DNA of 64,000 nt from Burkholderia pyrrocinia (GCF_003330765.1 NZ_CP024903.1:1364001-1428000), one strand, 5' to 3'; numbered from the stretch's first letter, positions 54,802 through 63,761 are shown. Notes: generated from the letters alone by a model not told the origin. A program made the numbers and translations.

Positions 54802-55706
54802 AGACAACTCCTTCATGGCCAGGCGGTGCGCGATACGCGGTCGCGATCACGGTCGACTTCAACGACATTCATGGCATCCAGACGCGCGAGCCGCGCATCG
54901 TCGGCCGCGAGAAGTCGCTATCGGTGTGGCGTTACGGCGCGACGCGCGGCGTCGATCGGCTGCTTGCGGCATTCGACGCATTCGGCGTGCCGACGAGCTG
55001 GTTCGTGCCCGGCGTCGTCGCCGAAACACATGGGGCCGCGGTGCGCACGATTGCGGCGGCCGGCCACGAGTTGGGCGTGAGCGGCTATCGCTGCGAGGAC
55101 TTCGATGCGTTGCCGCTCGCCGCGCAGGTCGACGCGTGCCGCGCCGGGCGCGCGGCGCTCGCGGATGCGATCGGCCGCGACGTGGAAGGCTTTCGCTCGT
55201 TCACCGGCAACTGGGCCGACGGTTTCGCGGATTGTCTCGTCGCGGAAGGCTTCACGTGGTCGTCATCGTGGCGCGGTGATGATCTGCCGTACGTGCATCC
55301 GCGCGGTGACGTCGGTGCGAACGGCGCGCGGCTCGTCGAACTGCCGCTGCACGATGAACTCGACGACGAACCGTACTTCGCGTTCAACCTGTCGCCGCCC
55401 GTGCCGGCCGGCCAGCCGCGCATCGCGGCGTACCGCGACGTGCTCGACAACTGGCGGCGCGACGTCGACGGGTTTCGACGCTTCGGGCTGTGCTGCGTGC
55501 TGCGCCTGCATCCCGAGATCATCGGCACGGCAGGGCGGATCGATCTGCTGCGCGCGTTGCTCGCGCACCTGCGCGGCACGGGCGACGCGTGGTTCGCGAC
55601 GGGGCGCGACATCGCGCACTGGTGGCGTGCGCAGGCACCCGTCAATGCCCCGGGCCATCCGGTCGACGTGTTCGCGCGCTGCGTGGCGGAGGAGTCGGCG
55701 CGATGA
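54798..55706 (+). CDS. NodB-fold paralogue that has lost its metal ligands
   Basis: 302 residues from a GTG at 54798 overlapping the previous stop (GTGA). It aligns along its length with the preceding protein. But motif 2 is GHELGVSGYRCE instead of GHEIGYHGYRHE, so both metal-binding histidines are Ser95 and Cys99; in motif 1 the second Asp is Asn22 (ITVDFND). The fold-shaping residues and late LRLHPEIIG block remain. It is therefore likely a non-catalytic partner or an enzyme with a changed mechanism. It overlaps the MmgE/PrpD gene by ATGA. Confidence 0.85.
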   Translation: MKTTPSWPGGARYAVAITVDFNDIHGIQTREPRIVGREKSLSVWRYGATRGVDRLLAAFDAFGVPTSWFVPGVVAETHGAAVRTIAAAGHELGVSGYRCEDFDALPLAAQVDACRAGRAALADAIGRDVEGFRSFTGNWADGFADCLVAEGFTWSSSWRGDDLPYVHPRGDVGANGARLVELPLHDELDDEPYFAFNLSPPVPAGQPRIAAYRDVLDNWRRDVDGFRRFGLCCVLRLHPEIIGTAGRIDLLRALLAHLRGTGDAWFATGRDIAHWWRAQAPVNAPGHPVDVFARCVAEESAR

Positions 55707-57136
55707 CGATGGATACGGAAGCGCGCGCAACGCGGCTCGCGGCGTTCGTCGCGCGGACGCCCGCCGACGCATTGCCGGACGACGTCGTTGCGAAGGCCAA
55801 GCGTCATGTGCTCGACACGTTCGGTGCCGCGCTGGCGGGCGTGTCGGCCGTCGAGACGCGCAGTGCCCGTGCGCTGACGGGCGCCGTCTCGCATGGCGGC
55901 GCATCGCTATGGGGCACGCGACGGACCGCCGGTGCGCGCGATGCGGCGTTCGTCAACGGAATCGCCGCGCACGCGCTCGAGCTCGACGATTCCGGCGGCT
56001 GCGATCATTCGGGCGCGGTCGTGCTGCCGGCCGTGCTCGCCGCGCTGTCGTGCGCGGGCCATCCCGTGACGGGCCGCGAATGCGTGGCGGCGATCGGGCT
56101 CGGCTACGACGTCGGCCGGCGCGTGCTCGAGGCGGCAGGCGGCTACTCGGTTCACAACGGTGCGGGCTGGCATTCGACGCTCAGTTGCGGCGTGTTCGGT
56201 GCGGCGGCCGCGAGCGCACGCGTGCTCGGGCTCGACGCCACGCGCACGCGCGACGCGCTGGGCCATGCGGCGAGTTTCGCGGGCGGCCTGTGGGGCTTCA
56301 TCCACGACGGATCGCAGACCAAGCGGTTGCACGCCGGGCGCGCGGCGGAAGGCGGCGTGCTCGCGGCGCTGCTTGCGCGAGAAGGCGTGAGCGGCCCCGC
56401 CCGCGTGTTCGACGACGTGTGGGGCGGCTTTTTCAACACATTCGCCGCGCAATCGCATGCGTCCGACGCATTGACCGACGGCCTCGGCGCGCATTGGAAG
56501 CTGATGCGCTGCTCGATCAAGCCGCACGCATCGTGCCGCAGCGCACATGCGGCCGTCGATGCGGCGCTGCAGCTCGCGGACGGTCGCACTTTCGAGGCCG
56601 GCGAGATCGAGCGGGTGGTCGTGCGCGCGAGCGCGTTCGTTGCCCGGATGTGCGGCGGTCGGGACCTGTCGACGCTGTCGTCCGCGCAGATGAGCCTGCC
56701 GTACGCGGTTGCGGCGGCGCTCGCGTTCGGCGACACGGGGATCGGCGTTTATCGCGCGGAGCGGCGCACCGATCCGCGCGTGACCGCGCTGCTCGCGCGC
56801 ATCGCGGTCGACGTCGATCCGGCGCTCGGCGATCTCGACGAGCCGACGGTGATCCTGCATCGCGCGGATGGCGGGCGGGAATCGCGTCACGTGCCGATCG
56901 CGCTCGGCGATCCGCGCAATCCGCTGTCGGACGCGGCGCTGTTGGCGAAATATCGTGCGCTGGCGGGCATGGCGCTCGATAGTGCGCATGTCGATGCGCT
57001 GAGCGACGTGTGCCTGTCGCTGGACCGACAAGCGGACGCGCGCGTGCTGAACGAACGGCTCGCAGGTGATGCCGAAAGTCGCTCGATAGAGGTCGAAGGG
57101 CAGGCGCCCGCGCGATCGAATTCCAAATTTGTCTAG
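55703..57136 (+). CDS. MmgE/PrpD family protein
   Basis: 477 residues from the ATG at 55703, coupled to the previous gene by a 4-bp overlap. Typical family features: an all-helical N-terminal domain with VLDTFGAALAGVSAVET and FVNGIAAHALELDDSG, then GWHSTLSCGVFGAAAASARVLGLD and the IKPHASCRSAHAAVDA block. The family includes 2-methylcitrate dehydratase, cis-aconitate decarboxylase and iminodisuccinate epimerase. Next to an argininosuccinate-lyase-family enzyme, the epimerase-type role on an N-carboxyalkyl amino acid is the most attractive hypothesis, but dehydratase or decarboxylase activity is possible. Confidence 0.87.
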   Translation: MTMDTEARATRLAAFVARTPADALPDDVVAKAKRHVLDTFGAALAGVSAVETRSARALTGAVSHGGASLWGTRRTAGARDAAFVNGIAAHALELDDSGGCDHSGAVVLPAVLAALSCAGHPVTGRECVAAIGLGYDVGRRVLEAAGGYSVHNGAGWHSTLSCGVFGAAAASARVLGLDATRTRDALGHAASFAGGLWGFIHDGSQTKRLHAGRAAEGGVLAALLAREGVSGPARVFDDVWGGFFNTFAAQSHASDALTDGLGAHWKLMRCSIKPHASCRSAHAAVDAALQLADGRTFEAGEIERVVVRASAFVARMCGGRDLSTLSSAQMSLPYAVAAALAFGDTGIGVYRAERRTDPRVTALLARIAVDVDPALGDLDEPTVILHRADGGRESRHVPIALGDPRNPLSDAALLAKYRALAGMALDSAHVDALSDVCLSLDRQADARVLNERLAGDAESRSIEVEGQAPARSNSKFV

Positions 57137-57140
57137 TCAT
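57129..57140. promoter_or_regulatory. Possible GntR site 1
   Basis: TTGTCTAGTCAT at the end of the MmgE/PrpD gene shares AATTTGTCTA (57127 onward, with flanking bases) with site 2 in opposite orientation. A weak candidate on its own. Confidence 0.35.
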
Positions 57141-57288
57141 CCTTGCGATCGAGTCACACAGATTGCACCAAATTCGTGCCTGAATTCCCCGCAACGATGC
57201 GCGCCGGAAGCCCGTTATTAGGGGATTTCCCGCGTTTACCCGGTTTTTTTTGATCAACGCTTGTCGCTCCATTTTTCTTCTTGCATGC

Positions 57289-57300
57289 TTGTATAGACAA
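57289..57300. promoter_or_regulatory. Possible GntR/HutC operator (site 2)
   Basis: TTGTATAGACAA is a near-palindrome of the HutC type (TTGT-N4-ACAA) about 60 bp before the second transporter operon. The GntR/HutC regulator at the end of that operon is the natural candidate to bind it. T-rich DNA with a run of eight T lies just upstream (57244-57251). Confidence 0.55.
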
Positions 57301-57360
57301 ATTCCTGAGGCCGCTTGCATGACCGAAGGGATGACGAACTTCAACGCAAGGAGAAATCTC

Positions 57361-58221
57361 GTGAACGGCAAGCGCATGAATTGGGCTATCAGGACGATCG
57401 GCGTCATCGCGGCGGCTGCGGCAACGCTCGCCGCGCCGGTGCAGGCGAAGGAATGGAAGACGGTGACGGTGGCGCTCGAAGGCGGTTACGCGCCGTGGAA
57501 CCTCACGCTGCCGGGCGGCAAGCTCGGCGGCTTCGAACCGGAACTGCTCGCGAATGTATGCGACCGGATCAAGGTGCAGTGCAACATGGTCGCGCAGGAC
57601 TGGGACGGGATGATTCCTGGCCTGCAGGCCGGCAAGTTCGATGTCCTGATGGATGCGATCTCGATCACGCCGGAGCGCGAGAAGATCCTGCTGTTCTCGC
57701 GCCCGTATGCGGCCACGCCCGCGACGTTCGCCGTTACCGATACGAAGATCCTGCCCAAGGCCGGGTCCGGTGCGCCGATGGTCAAGTTGACCGGCGACGC
57801 GAACGCCGACAAGCCGACCGTCGACACGCTGCGCAAGCAGTTGAAGGGCAAGACGATCGGCATCCAGTCGGGCACCGTCTATACGAAATTCATCAACGAC
57901 AGCTTCAAGGACATCGCGTCGATCCGCGTGTACAAGACGTCGCCGGAACGCGATCTCGACCTCGTCGCCGGGCGCATCGACGCTTCGTTCGACGACGTCA
58001 CGTACTACGCGGCGAACACGGCGAAGAAGGAAACCGCGTCGATCGTGCTCGCGGGCCCGAAGCTCGGCGGCCCGATCTGGGGGCCGGGCGAAGGCCTCGC
58101 GTTCCGCAAGCAGGATGCCGACCTGAAGACGAAGTTCGATGCGGCGATCGGCGCCGCGCTCGCGGACGGTACCGTGAAGAAGCTCGCCGACAAGTGGTTC
58201 AAGACCGACGTCACGCCGTAA
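57361..58221 (+). CDS. ABC transporter substrate-binding protein (opine/basic amino acid type)
   Basis: 286 residues from a GTG at 57361 with an excellent AAGGAGAAATCTC site; the frame is open further upstream but that start is unsupported. Signal peptide ends near APVQAKE. The binding-protein fold is clear: VALEGGYAPWNLTLPGGKLGGFEPELLANVCDR, WDGMIPGLQAGKFDVLMDAISITPEREKIL. It looks like the NocT/OccT/ArgT group that binds opines and basic amino acids. It feeds the HisQ/HisM-type permease pair encoded next. A 107-bp gap with GC-rich pairing potential may raise its expression over the permeases. Confidence 0.9.
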   Translation: MNGKRMNWAIRTIGVIAAAAATLAAPVQAKEWKTVTVALEGGYAPWNLTLPGGKLGGFEPELLANVCDRIKVQCNMVAQDWDGMIPGLQAGKFDVLMDAISITPEREKILLFSRPYAATPATFAVTDTKILPKAGSGAPMVKLTGDANADKPTVDTLRKQLKGKTIGIQSGTVYTKFINDSFKDIASIRVYKTSPERDLDLVAGRIDASFDDVTYYAANTAKKETASIVLAGPKLGGPIWGPGEGLAFRKQDADLKTKFDAAIGAALADGTVKKLADKWFKTDVTP

Positions 58222-58328
58222 GCGCGCGTTCGACCGCCGCCGCGTAATCGGCGCGGCGACGCGGCGACGCAACGACGCGCGGCGGCGCGCATCCTGCCGA
58301 TCCACTCAACGCTTGCCGGGAGGCATGC

Positions 58329-59051
58329 ATGGCGATCCTTGAAATGCTGGGCTTCGGAACCGAAGGCTGGGGCGGCGTGCTGCTGCTCGCCGCGCTGATG
58401 ACGGTCGCGCTGACGCTCGCCGCGCTCGCGGTCGGCGCCGTGCTCGGCGCAATCATCGCGGGCGCGAAACTGTCGCGCCACCGCAGCGCCCGCCTGCTAG
58501 GCGACCTCTACACGACGGTGTTTCGCGGCGTGCCCGAACTGCTCGTCATCTACCTGTTCTATTTCGGCGGCTCGACGCTCGTCACGACCATCGGCCAGTG
58601 GTTCGGCGCGGAAGGCTTCATCGGCGTGCCGCCGTTCGTGATCGGCGCGCTGGCGGTCGGGATGATCTCAGGCGCGTATCAGGCGGAGGTCTACCGCGCG
58701 GCCGTGCTGGCTGTATCGAAGGGCGAGCTTGAAGCGGCGCGCTCGATCGGCATGCCGCGCAGCATGGTGCTGCGCCGCATCCTGATTCCGCAGGTCCTGC
58801 GCTTCGCGCTGCCCGGCATCGGCAACGTATGGCAACTGAGCCTCAAGGACTCGGCGCTGATCTCGGTCACCGGGCTCGCCGAACTGCTGCGCACGAGCCA
58901 GATCGCCGCGAACTCGACGCACCAGTACTTCGTGTTCTTCGTCGCGGGCGGCGCGCTGTATCTGCTGATGACGGGCATATCGAACCGCGTGTTCAACCGG
59001 GCGGAAGCGATCGTCGGCCGCTCGTTCCGCCGCAATTTCGCGCGCAACTGA
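58329..59051 (+). CDS. ABC transporter permease, HisQ/OccQ type
   Basis: 240 residues, ATG behind GGGAGGCATGC. About five membrane segments with the EAA-like motif EAARSIGMPRSMVLRRILIPQV near residue 137. The length and order (binding protein, Q-type, M-type, ATPase) match histidine, octopine and nopaline transporters, where two different permeases form the channel. Inner membrane. Confidence 0.92.
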   Translation: MAILEMLGFGTEGWGGVLLLAALMTVALTLAALAVGAVLGAIIAGAKLSRHRSARLLGDLYTTVFRGVPELLVIYLFYFGGSTLVTTIGQWFGAEGFIGVPPFVIGALAVGMISGAYQAEVYRAAVLAVSKGELEAARSIGMPRSMVLRRILIPQVLRFALPGIGNVWQLSLKDSALISVTGLAELLRTSQIAANSTHQYFVFFVAGGALYLLMTGISNRVFNRAEAIVGRSFRRNFARN

Positions 59052-59063
59052 CGGAGAGCACGC

Positions 59064-59810
59064 ATGTCCATCGATTTCGCCTTCCTCATCGACACGCTGC
59101 GCCAGCTGCTCGCGGCCGTGCCGACCACGCTCGGCCTGTTCTTCGCGTCGCTCGTGCTCGGCGGCCTGCTGTCGCTCGTGATCGTCACGATGCGGGTGTC
59201 GCCGCACTGGCTGCCGAACCGCTTCGCACGTGCATACATCCTCGTGTTTCGCGGCTCGCCGCTGCTGATCCAGATGTTCCTCGTGTACTACGGGCTCGGC
59301 CAGTTCGGCGTGATCCGCGAGAGCTTCATCTGGCCGCTTCTGCGTGAACCGTACGTGTGCGCGGTGTTGTCGCTCGCGCTGTGCACGGCCGGCTATACGG
59401 CCGAGATCCTGCGCGGCGGGCTGATGGCCGTTCCGGTCGGGCAGATCGAGGCCGGCTATTCGATCGGCCTGTCGGGCTTCGCGCTGCTTCGGCGCGTGAT
59501 CGGCCCGATCGCGTTGCGCCAGTGCCTGCCCGCGTATTCGACCGAAGCCGTGCTGCTCGTCAAGTCGACCGCGCTGGCCAGCCTCGTCACGGTGTGGGAA
59601 GTGACGGGCGTCGCACAGCAGATCATCCAGCAGACTTACCGGACGACCGAGGTGTTCGTGTGCGCGGCCCTGATCTACCTGGGCCTGAACTTCATCGTCG
59701 TGCGCGTGCTCGGCGCGCTCGAATGGCGGCTGTCGGGCCACCTGCGCGCGCCGAAGCCGACCGGCGCGCCCGGCGCGGCGGCGCGCAATGCCCGGCGCGT
59801 CGCGTCCTGA
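59064..59810 (+). CDS. ABC transporter permease, HisM/OccM type
   Basis: 248 residues, starting 12 bp after the first permease behind ACGGAGAGCACGC. Membrane segments as expected and an EAA-like block IEAGYSIGLSGFALLRRVIGPIA. Pairs with the HisQ-type permease to make a heterodimeric channel. It ends with an Ala/Arg-rich cytoplasmic tail. Confidence 0.92.
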   Translation: MSIDFAFLIDTLRQLLAAVPTTLGLFFASLVLGGLLSLVIVTMRVSPHWLPNRFARAYILVFRGSPLLIQMFLVYYGLGQFGVIRESFIWPLLREPYVCAVLSLALCTAGYTAEILRGGLMAVPVGQIEAGYSIGLSGFALLRRVIGPIALRQCLPAYSTEAVLLVKSTALASLVTVWEVTGVAQQIIQQTYRTTEVFVCAALIYLGLNFIVVRVLGALEWRLSGHLRAPKPTGAPGAAARNARRVAS

Positions 59811-59837
59811 GCGCATCCATCCTTCCAGGAGAATCCG

Positions 59838-60629
59838 ATGAACACCGCTGCTCCCGTTGCCCTGTCGGTCAGGAACATCCACAAGTCGTTCGGCGATCAC
59901 CATGTGCTGAAGGGCATTTCGCTCGATGCGCACGAGGGCGACGTCATCTCGATCCTCGGCGCGAGCGGCTCGGGCAAGAGCACCTTTCTGCGCTGCCTGA
60001 ACCTGCTCGAGACGCCTGACGACGGCTCCGTCGCGCTCGCCGGCGAGGAACTGAAGATGAAGCGCGCGCGCGACGGCAAGCTGCATCCGGGCGACCAGCG
60101 GCAGGTCGACCGGATCCGCTCGCAACTCGGGATGGTGTTCCAGAACTTCAACTTGTGGTCGCACATGACGGTGCTCGACAACCTCGTCGAAGGCCCGCTG
60201 CGCGTTCAGAAGCGCAGCCGCGCGGAAGCGGTCGAGGAAGCCGAGGCGCTGCTCGCGCGCGTCGGCCTCGCGGACAAGCGCGGTTACTATCCGGCACACC
60301 TGTCGGGCGGCCAGCAGCAGCGCGTCGCGATCGCCCGCGCGCTCGCGATGCATCCGAAGGTCATGCTGTTCGACGAACCGACCTCGGCGCTCGATCCGGA
60401 ACTGGTCGGCGAGGTGCTGCGCGTGATGCGCTCGCTCGCGGAAGAAGGGCGCACGATGCTGGTCGTCACGCACGAGATGGGTTTCGCGCGGCACGTGTCG
60501 AATCGCGTGATGTTCCTGCATCAGGGCGAGGTCGATGCGGACGGCACGCCCGGCGATCTGTTCGCCGGCCAGTGCTCCGAGCGTTTCCGGCAGTTCGTGT
60601 CGAGTCATCACGACCGCACCGCGAACTGA
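59838..60629 (+). CDS. ABC transporter ATPase, HisP/OccP type
   Basis: 263 residues behind CCAGGAGAATCCG. Walker [10 protein letters not shown]-loop [14 protein letters not shown] (the NLWSHMT form is typical of HisP), signature LSGGQQQR, Walker B VMLFDEP, switch VTHEMGFA. Completes the four-component opine/basic-amino-acid-type importer. The downstream ammonia-lyase-family gene begins 7 bp later, so the transporter and that enzyme are tightly coupled. Confidence 0.94.
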   Translation: MNTAAPVALSVRNIHKSFGDHHVLKGISLDAHEGDVISILGASGSGKSTFLRCLNLLETPDDGSVALAGEELKMKRARDGKLHPGDQRQVDRIRSQLGMVFQNFNLWSHMTVLDNLVEGPLRVQKRSRAEAVEEAEALLARVGLADKRGYYPAHLSGGQQQRVAIARALAMHPKVMLFDEPTSALDPELVGEVLRVMRSLAEEGRTMLVVTHEMGFARHVSNRVMFLHQGEVDADGTPGDLFAGQCSERFRQFVSSHHDRTAN

Positions 60630-60636
60630 GGCCGCC

Positions 60637-62130
60637 ATGACCGTATTCCGTTCGGCACAGCCGCTCGGCTGGCGGCAAATCGCGGCGGTGGCGGCCGGCG
60701 AGCCGCTCGCGCTGTCCGACGATGCGCGCATGCGCGTCGTCGCGGCGCGCGAGCTCGTCGATGAAATCGTCGCACGCGGCATCCGCGCCTATGGCGTCAA
60801 TACGGGCGTCGGCGCGCTGTGCGACGTGATCGTGTCGCCGGAGCAGCAGAGCACGCTGTCGCGCAACATCCTGATGAGCCACGCGGTCGGCGTGGGCGCA
60901 CCGCTCGGCGCGGCGGAAACGCGCGCGATCGTCGCGGCGGCGATCAACAACTACGCGCACGGGCATTCGGGCGTGCGCGCCGACGTCGTCGAGCAGTTGG
61001 TCGCGCTGCTCGAGCACGATTGCCTGCCGGAGGTGCCGGCGCACGGCTCGGTCGGTTATTTGACCCACATGGCGCACGTCGCGCTCGTCTGCATCGGTCA
61101 TGGCCATGCGCGCCATCGCGGCGAGCGTATTCGCGGCGACGACGCGCTGCGTCGCATCGGCCGTGAGCCGCTGGTGCTCGGCGCGAAAGAAGGGCTGAGC
61201 CTCGTCAACGGCACGCCGTGTGTCACCGGGCTGGCCGCACTCGCGCTGGCCCGCGCGGAACGGCTGCTCGACTGGGCCGACTGGGTCGCGGCAATGAGTT
61301 TCGAGAATCTCGGCGGGCAGCTCGCCGCATTCGACCCGGCATCGCTCGCGTTGCGGATTTCGCCCGGCATCGGGCACGTCGGCGCGCGTCTGCGTGCGCT
61401 GCTCGCCGACAGCGGAATGCTCGACGCGGCGAGCGGCCGGCATACGCAGGATCCGCTCAGTCTGCGCACGGTACCGCACGTGCACGGCGCGGCGCGCGAT
61501 GTGTTCGACGTGACGGCGGAGGTGGTCGATCGCGAACTGGCGTCGGTCACCGACAATCCGATCGTGGCCGGCACGCGCGACGCACCGGTCGTCCATTCGC
61601 AGGCGCATGCGGTCGGCGCGGGCATCGCGCTTGCAATGGACAGCCTCGCGACGGCGATGGCCCAGGTCGCGGCGATCGCCGAGCGGCGTCTCGACCGGCT
61701 CGTCAATCCGCTCGTGAGCAGGCTGCCGGCGTTTCTCGCGGCGCCGGGCGGCACCTGTTCGGGCTTCATGATCGCGCAGTACACGGCTGTCGCGCTCGTC
61801 GCGCAGAACCAGCGGCTCGCGGGGCCGGCGAGCCTCGACGGCGGCATCACGTCGGGCTTGCAGGAAGATCATCTGTGCCATGCGACGCCGGCGGCGCTGA
61901 AGGCGCTCGACATCATCGAGAATGCGACGCGCGTGCTGGCGATCGAACTGCTGGCCGCCGCGCAGGCGTACGATCTGCAGGCGGGCGATGCGTCGCGGGC
62001 CGCGCCCACCGATGCGCTGTGGCGATATGTGCGCGAACGCGTGCCGGCCTACCAGGACGACAGGCCGCTGGCGGACGACATCGCGATCGCCACCGGCATT
62101 GTCGCGGGCGTGCCGCCGCCCGTGAAGTGA
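60637..62130 (+). CDS. Aromatic/histidine ammonia-lyase family protein lacking the MIO-forming segment
   Basis: 497 residues, ATG at 60637. HAL-family residues are retained: Tyr52 in AYGVNTGVG, the NGTPCVTG block, QDPLSLRTVPHVHGA, VTDNPIV and LQEDHLCH. Where HAL has GSVGASGDLAPLAHM, this protein reads GSVG-Y-LTHM (residues 137-145): seven residues including the Ala-Ser-Gly that cyclises to the MIO electrophile are replaced by one tyrosine. It cannot make MIO, so a normal ammonia-lyase reaction is unlikely; a MIO-independent lyase, isomerase or binding role is possible. It directly follows the importer genes and precedes a GntR/HutC regulator. Confidence 0.88.
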   Translation: MTVFRSAQPLGWRQIAAVAAGEPLALSDDARMRVVAARELVDEIVARGIRAYGVNTGVGALCDVIVSPEQQSTLSRNILMSHAVGVGAPLGAAETRAIVAAAINNYAHGHSGVRADVVEQLVALLEHDCLPEVPAHGSVGYLTHMAHVALVCIGHGHARHRGERIRGDDALRRIGREPLVLGAKEGLSLVNGTPCVTGLAALALARAERLLDWADWVAAMSFENLGGQLAAFDPASLALRISPGIGHVGARLRALLADSGMLDAASGRHTQDPLSLRTVPHVHGAARDVFDVTAEVVDRELASVTDNPIVAGTRDAPVVHSQAHAVGAGIALAMDSLATAMAQVAAIAERRLDRLVNPLVSRLPAFLAAPGGTCSGFMIAQYTAVALVAQNQRLAGPASLDGGITSGLQEDHLCHATPAALKALDIIENATRVLAIELLAAAQAYDLQAGDASRAAPTDALWRYVRERVPAYQDDRPLADDIAIATGIVAGVPPPVK

Positions 62131-62200
62131 CGACGGAAGACCGGCCGTCGAGCGACGCGACGGCCAGCGGGCGATCCATCATTCATTCGGTCGAGGGCGC

Positions 62201-62956
62201 ATGAACGAAACGGAACAACAACTTGCCGGCCGGCCGGCGAGTGCACCGGGCGACGGTGTGCCGGCGCGCGCGTTGCCGGCCTACCAGCAGATCAAGCGCT
62301 ACGTCGTCGAGCGGATCGCGAACGGCGACTGGAAGCCCGGCGGCGCGATTCCGACCGAAGCAGAACTGGTCAAGGAGTTCGGCGTCGCGCGGATGACGGT
62401 GTCGCGCGCGCTGCGCGAGCTGACCGCCGAGCGCGTACTGACCCGCATCCAGGGCGCCGGTACGTTCGTCGAACGGCGGCATTACGAATCGACGGTGCTG
62501 GAAATCCGCAACATCGCGGACGAGATTGCGGAGCGCGGCCATCGGCACAGCGCGCGCGTGTTGCTGATCGAAAGCAGCGACGATCAGGAGGCGATCGAGG
62601 CGCTCGGGCTCCGTTCCGGGCCCGTGTTCCATTCGCGCATCGTGCATTACGAGGAAGGGGAACCGATCCAGTTTGAGGATCGGTACGTCAATCCGGCGTT
62701 GTTTCCCGCGTATCTGGAACAGGATTTCACGGTCGAGACGCCGAATCATTACATGGTGAGGCTTGCGCCGATCCAGCGCGCCGAGTTCCGGATCTATGCG
62801 CAGAAGCCCGACGCGCAGGTGCGCCGGCACCTCGTGATGGAAATCGGCGAGCCGTGCCTGTTGCTCAGGCGCCGCACGTGGGTCGGTGAGGATGTCGCGA
62901 CGTCGGTGCGGTTGTGGCATCCGGCGTCGCGGTTTCATTTGGCGGGGAAGGTGTAG
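62201..62956 (+). CDS. GntR family regulator, HutC subfamily
   Basis: 251 residues. N-terminal winged helix: YQQIKRYVVERIANGDWKPGGAIPTEAELVKEFGVARMTVSRALREL, the GntR hallmark. C-terminal UTRA ligand-binding domain (FHSRIVHYEEGEPIQFEDRYVNPALFPAYLEQDF). HutC relatives repress histidine or other amine catabolism and are released by urocanate-like ligands. It lies 70 bp after the HAL-like gene and probably controls the operon from 57361, where a TTGT-N4-ACAA site is found. Confidence 0.92.
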   Translation: MNETEQQLAGRPASAPGDGVPARALPAYQQIKRYVVERIANGDWKPGGAIPTEAELVKEFGVARMTVSRALRELTAERVLTRIQGAGTFVERRHYESTVLEIRNIADEIAERGHRHSARVLLIESSDDQEAIEALGLRSGPVFHSRIVHYEEGEPIQFEDRYVNPALFPAYLEQDFTVETPNHYMVRLAPIQRAEFRIYAQKPDAQVRRHLVMEIGEPCLLLRRRTWVGEDVATSVRLWHPASRFHLAGKV

Positions 62957-63076
62957 GCATTTGTGTTGCCGATGTGACGTCCGGTCGGACCCGAACGCCG
63001 TCATCGAGTACAGGCGATCGACGCGTGTATCCTGCCGCTCGTCCGATCGGGCCCGGCCAGCCGTCGCCGACCCGGC

Positions 63077-63496
63077 CTAGATTCGCTCCAGCGTCCGGTG
63101 ATCGGCTTCGCCGCCGAAATACTTTTCAAGCGCTTCCACGAACACTGCGTTGTCCGACGTCGCATGCGCGAACAACGTGACCGACGACCGGAATTTCAGG
63201 TCATCCGGATAACCGAAAATCGTCTTGATCGAGCGGCCCTCGACGTTGTTGACGAGCCGCGTGCATTCACGCAGCCGCTCGCCGAGCAGCGGATGCTGAA
63301 GATACGCGACGGCTTCGGCCAGCGTCGAGATCGCGTACCGTTGTGCCATCGCGCTGTCTCCCAGCCCTTCGATTTGCGGGAACACGAACCACATCCAGTG
63401 ACTTCGCTTGAGCCCGTTCCTCAACTCGACACATACCTGCGCATACACCGCATCCTGTGCGTCGACAAAGCGTTGAAGATCATAGGGATCGTCCAT
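63077..63496 (-). CDS. DUF1810 family protein
   Basis: 139 residues from the ATG at 63496 (MDDPYDLQRFVDAQ) behind GGAGGGCGAC. It matches the DUF1810 pattern: LQRFVDAQDAVYAQVCVELRNGLKRSHWMWFVFPQIEGLG, then the IFGYPDDLKFRSSVTLFA block near the C-terminus. Function not established. It stands alone, convergent with the GntR gene. Confidence 0.88.
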   Translation of the reverse strand: MDDPYDLQRFVDAQDAVYAQVCVELRNGLKRSHWMWFVFPQIEGLGDSAMAQRYAISTLAEAVAYLQHPLLGERLRECTRLVNNVEGRSIKTIFGYPDDLKFRSSVTLFAHATSDNAVFVEALEKYFGGEADHRTLERI

Positions 63497-63761
63497 GTCG
63501 CCCTCCGTCTGTTCGTCCGTCCGTCCGTCACGGCGCGGCAAGCCGCCTGAACGATCATTGTGAGCGCTGCCCGGACGGCGCGCAAACGCGCCCCAAAGCC
63601 GTTTGCTCGCGCCGCGTGACCGCGCGCACGCCGTTGTGTGGCCACGTGCCGGCAACGGGCGTAGCATTGGGATAGCGTCCGGCCGCGATCCTGACGGATC
63701 GACGATGCATGCCGGTCCGGCCGCAGCCGGCCACACGTCGTGGCCCGGCAAAGGAGCCTCG

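Noticed and set aside
57195..57252. Possible terminator before the second transporter operon
   Set aside because: There is a run of eight T (57244-57251), but I could not find a convincing stable stem immediately before it.
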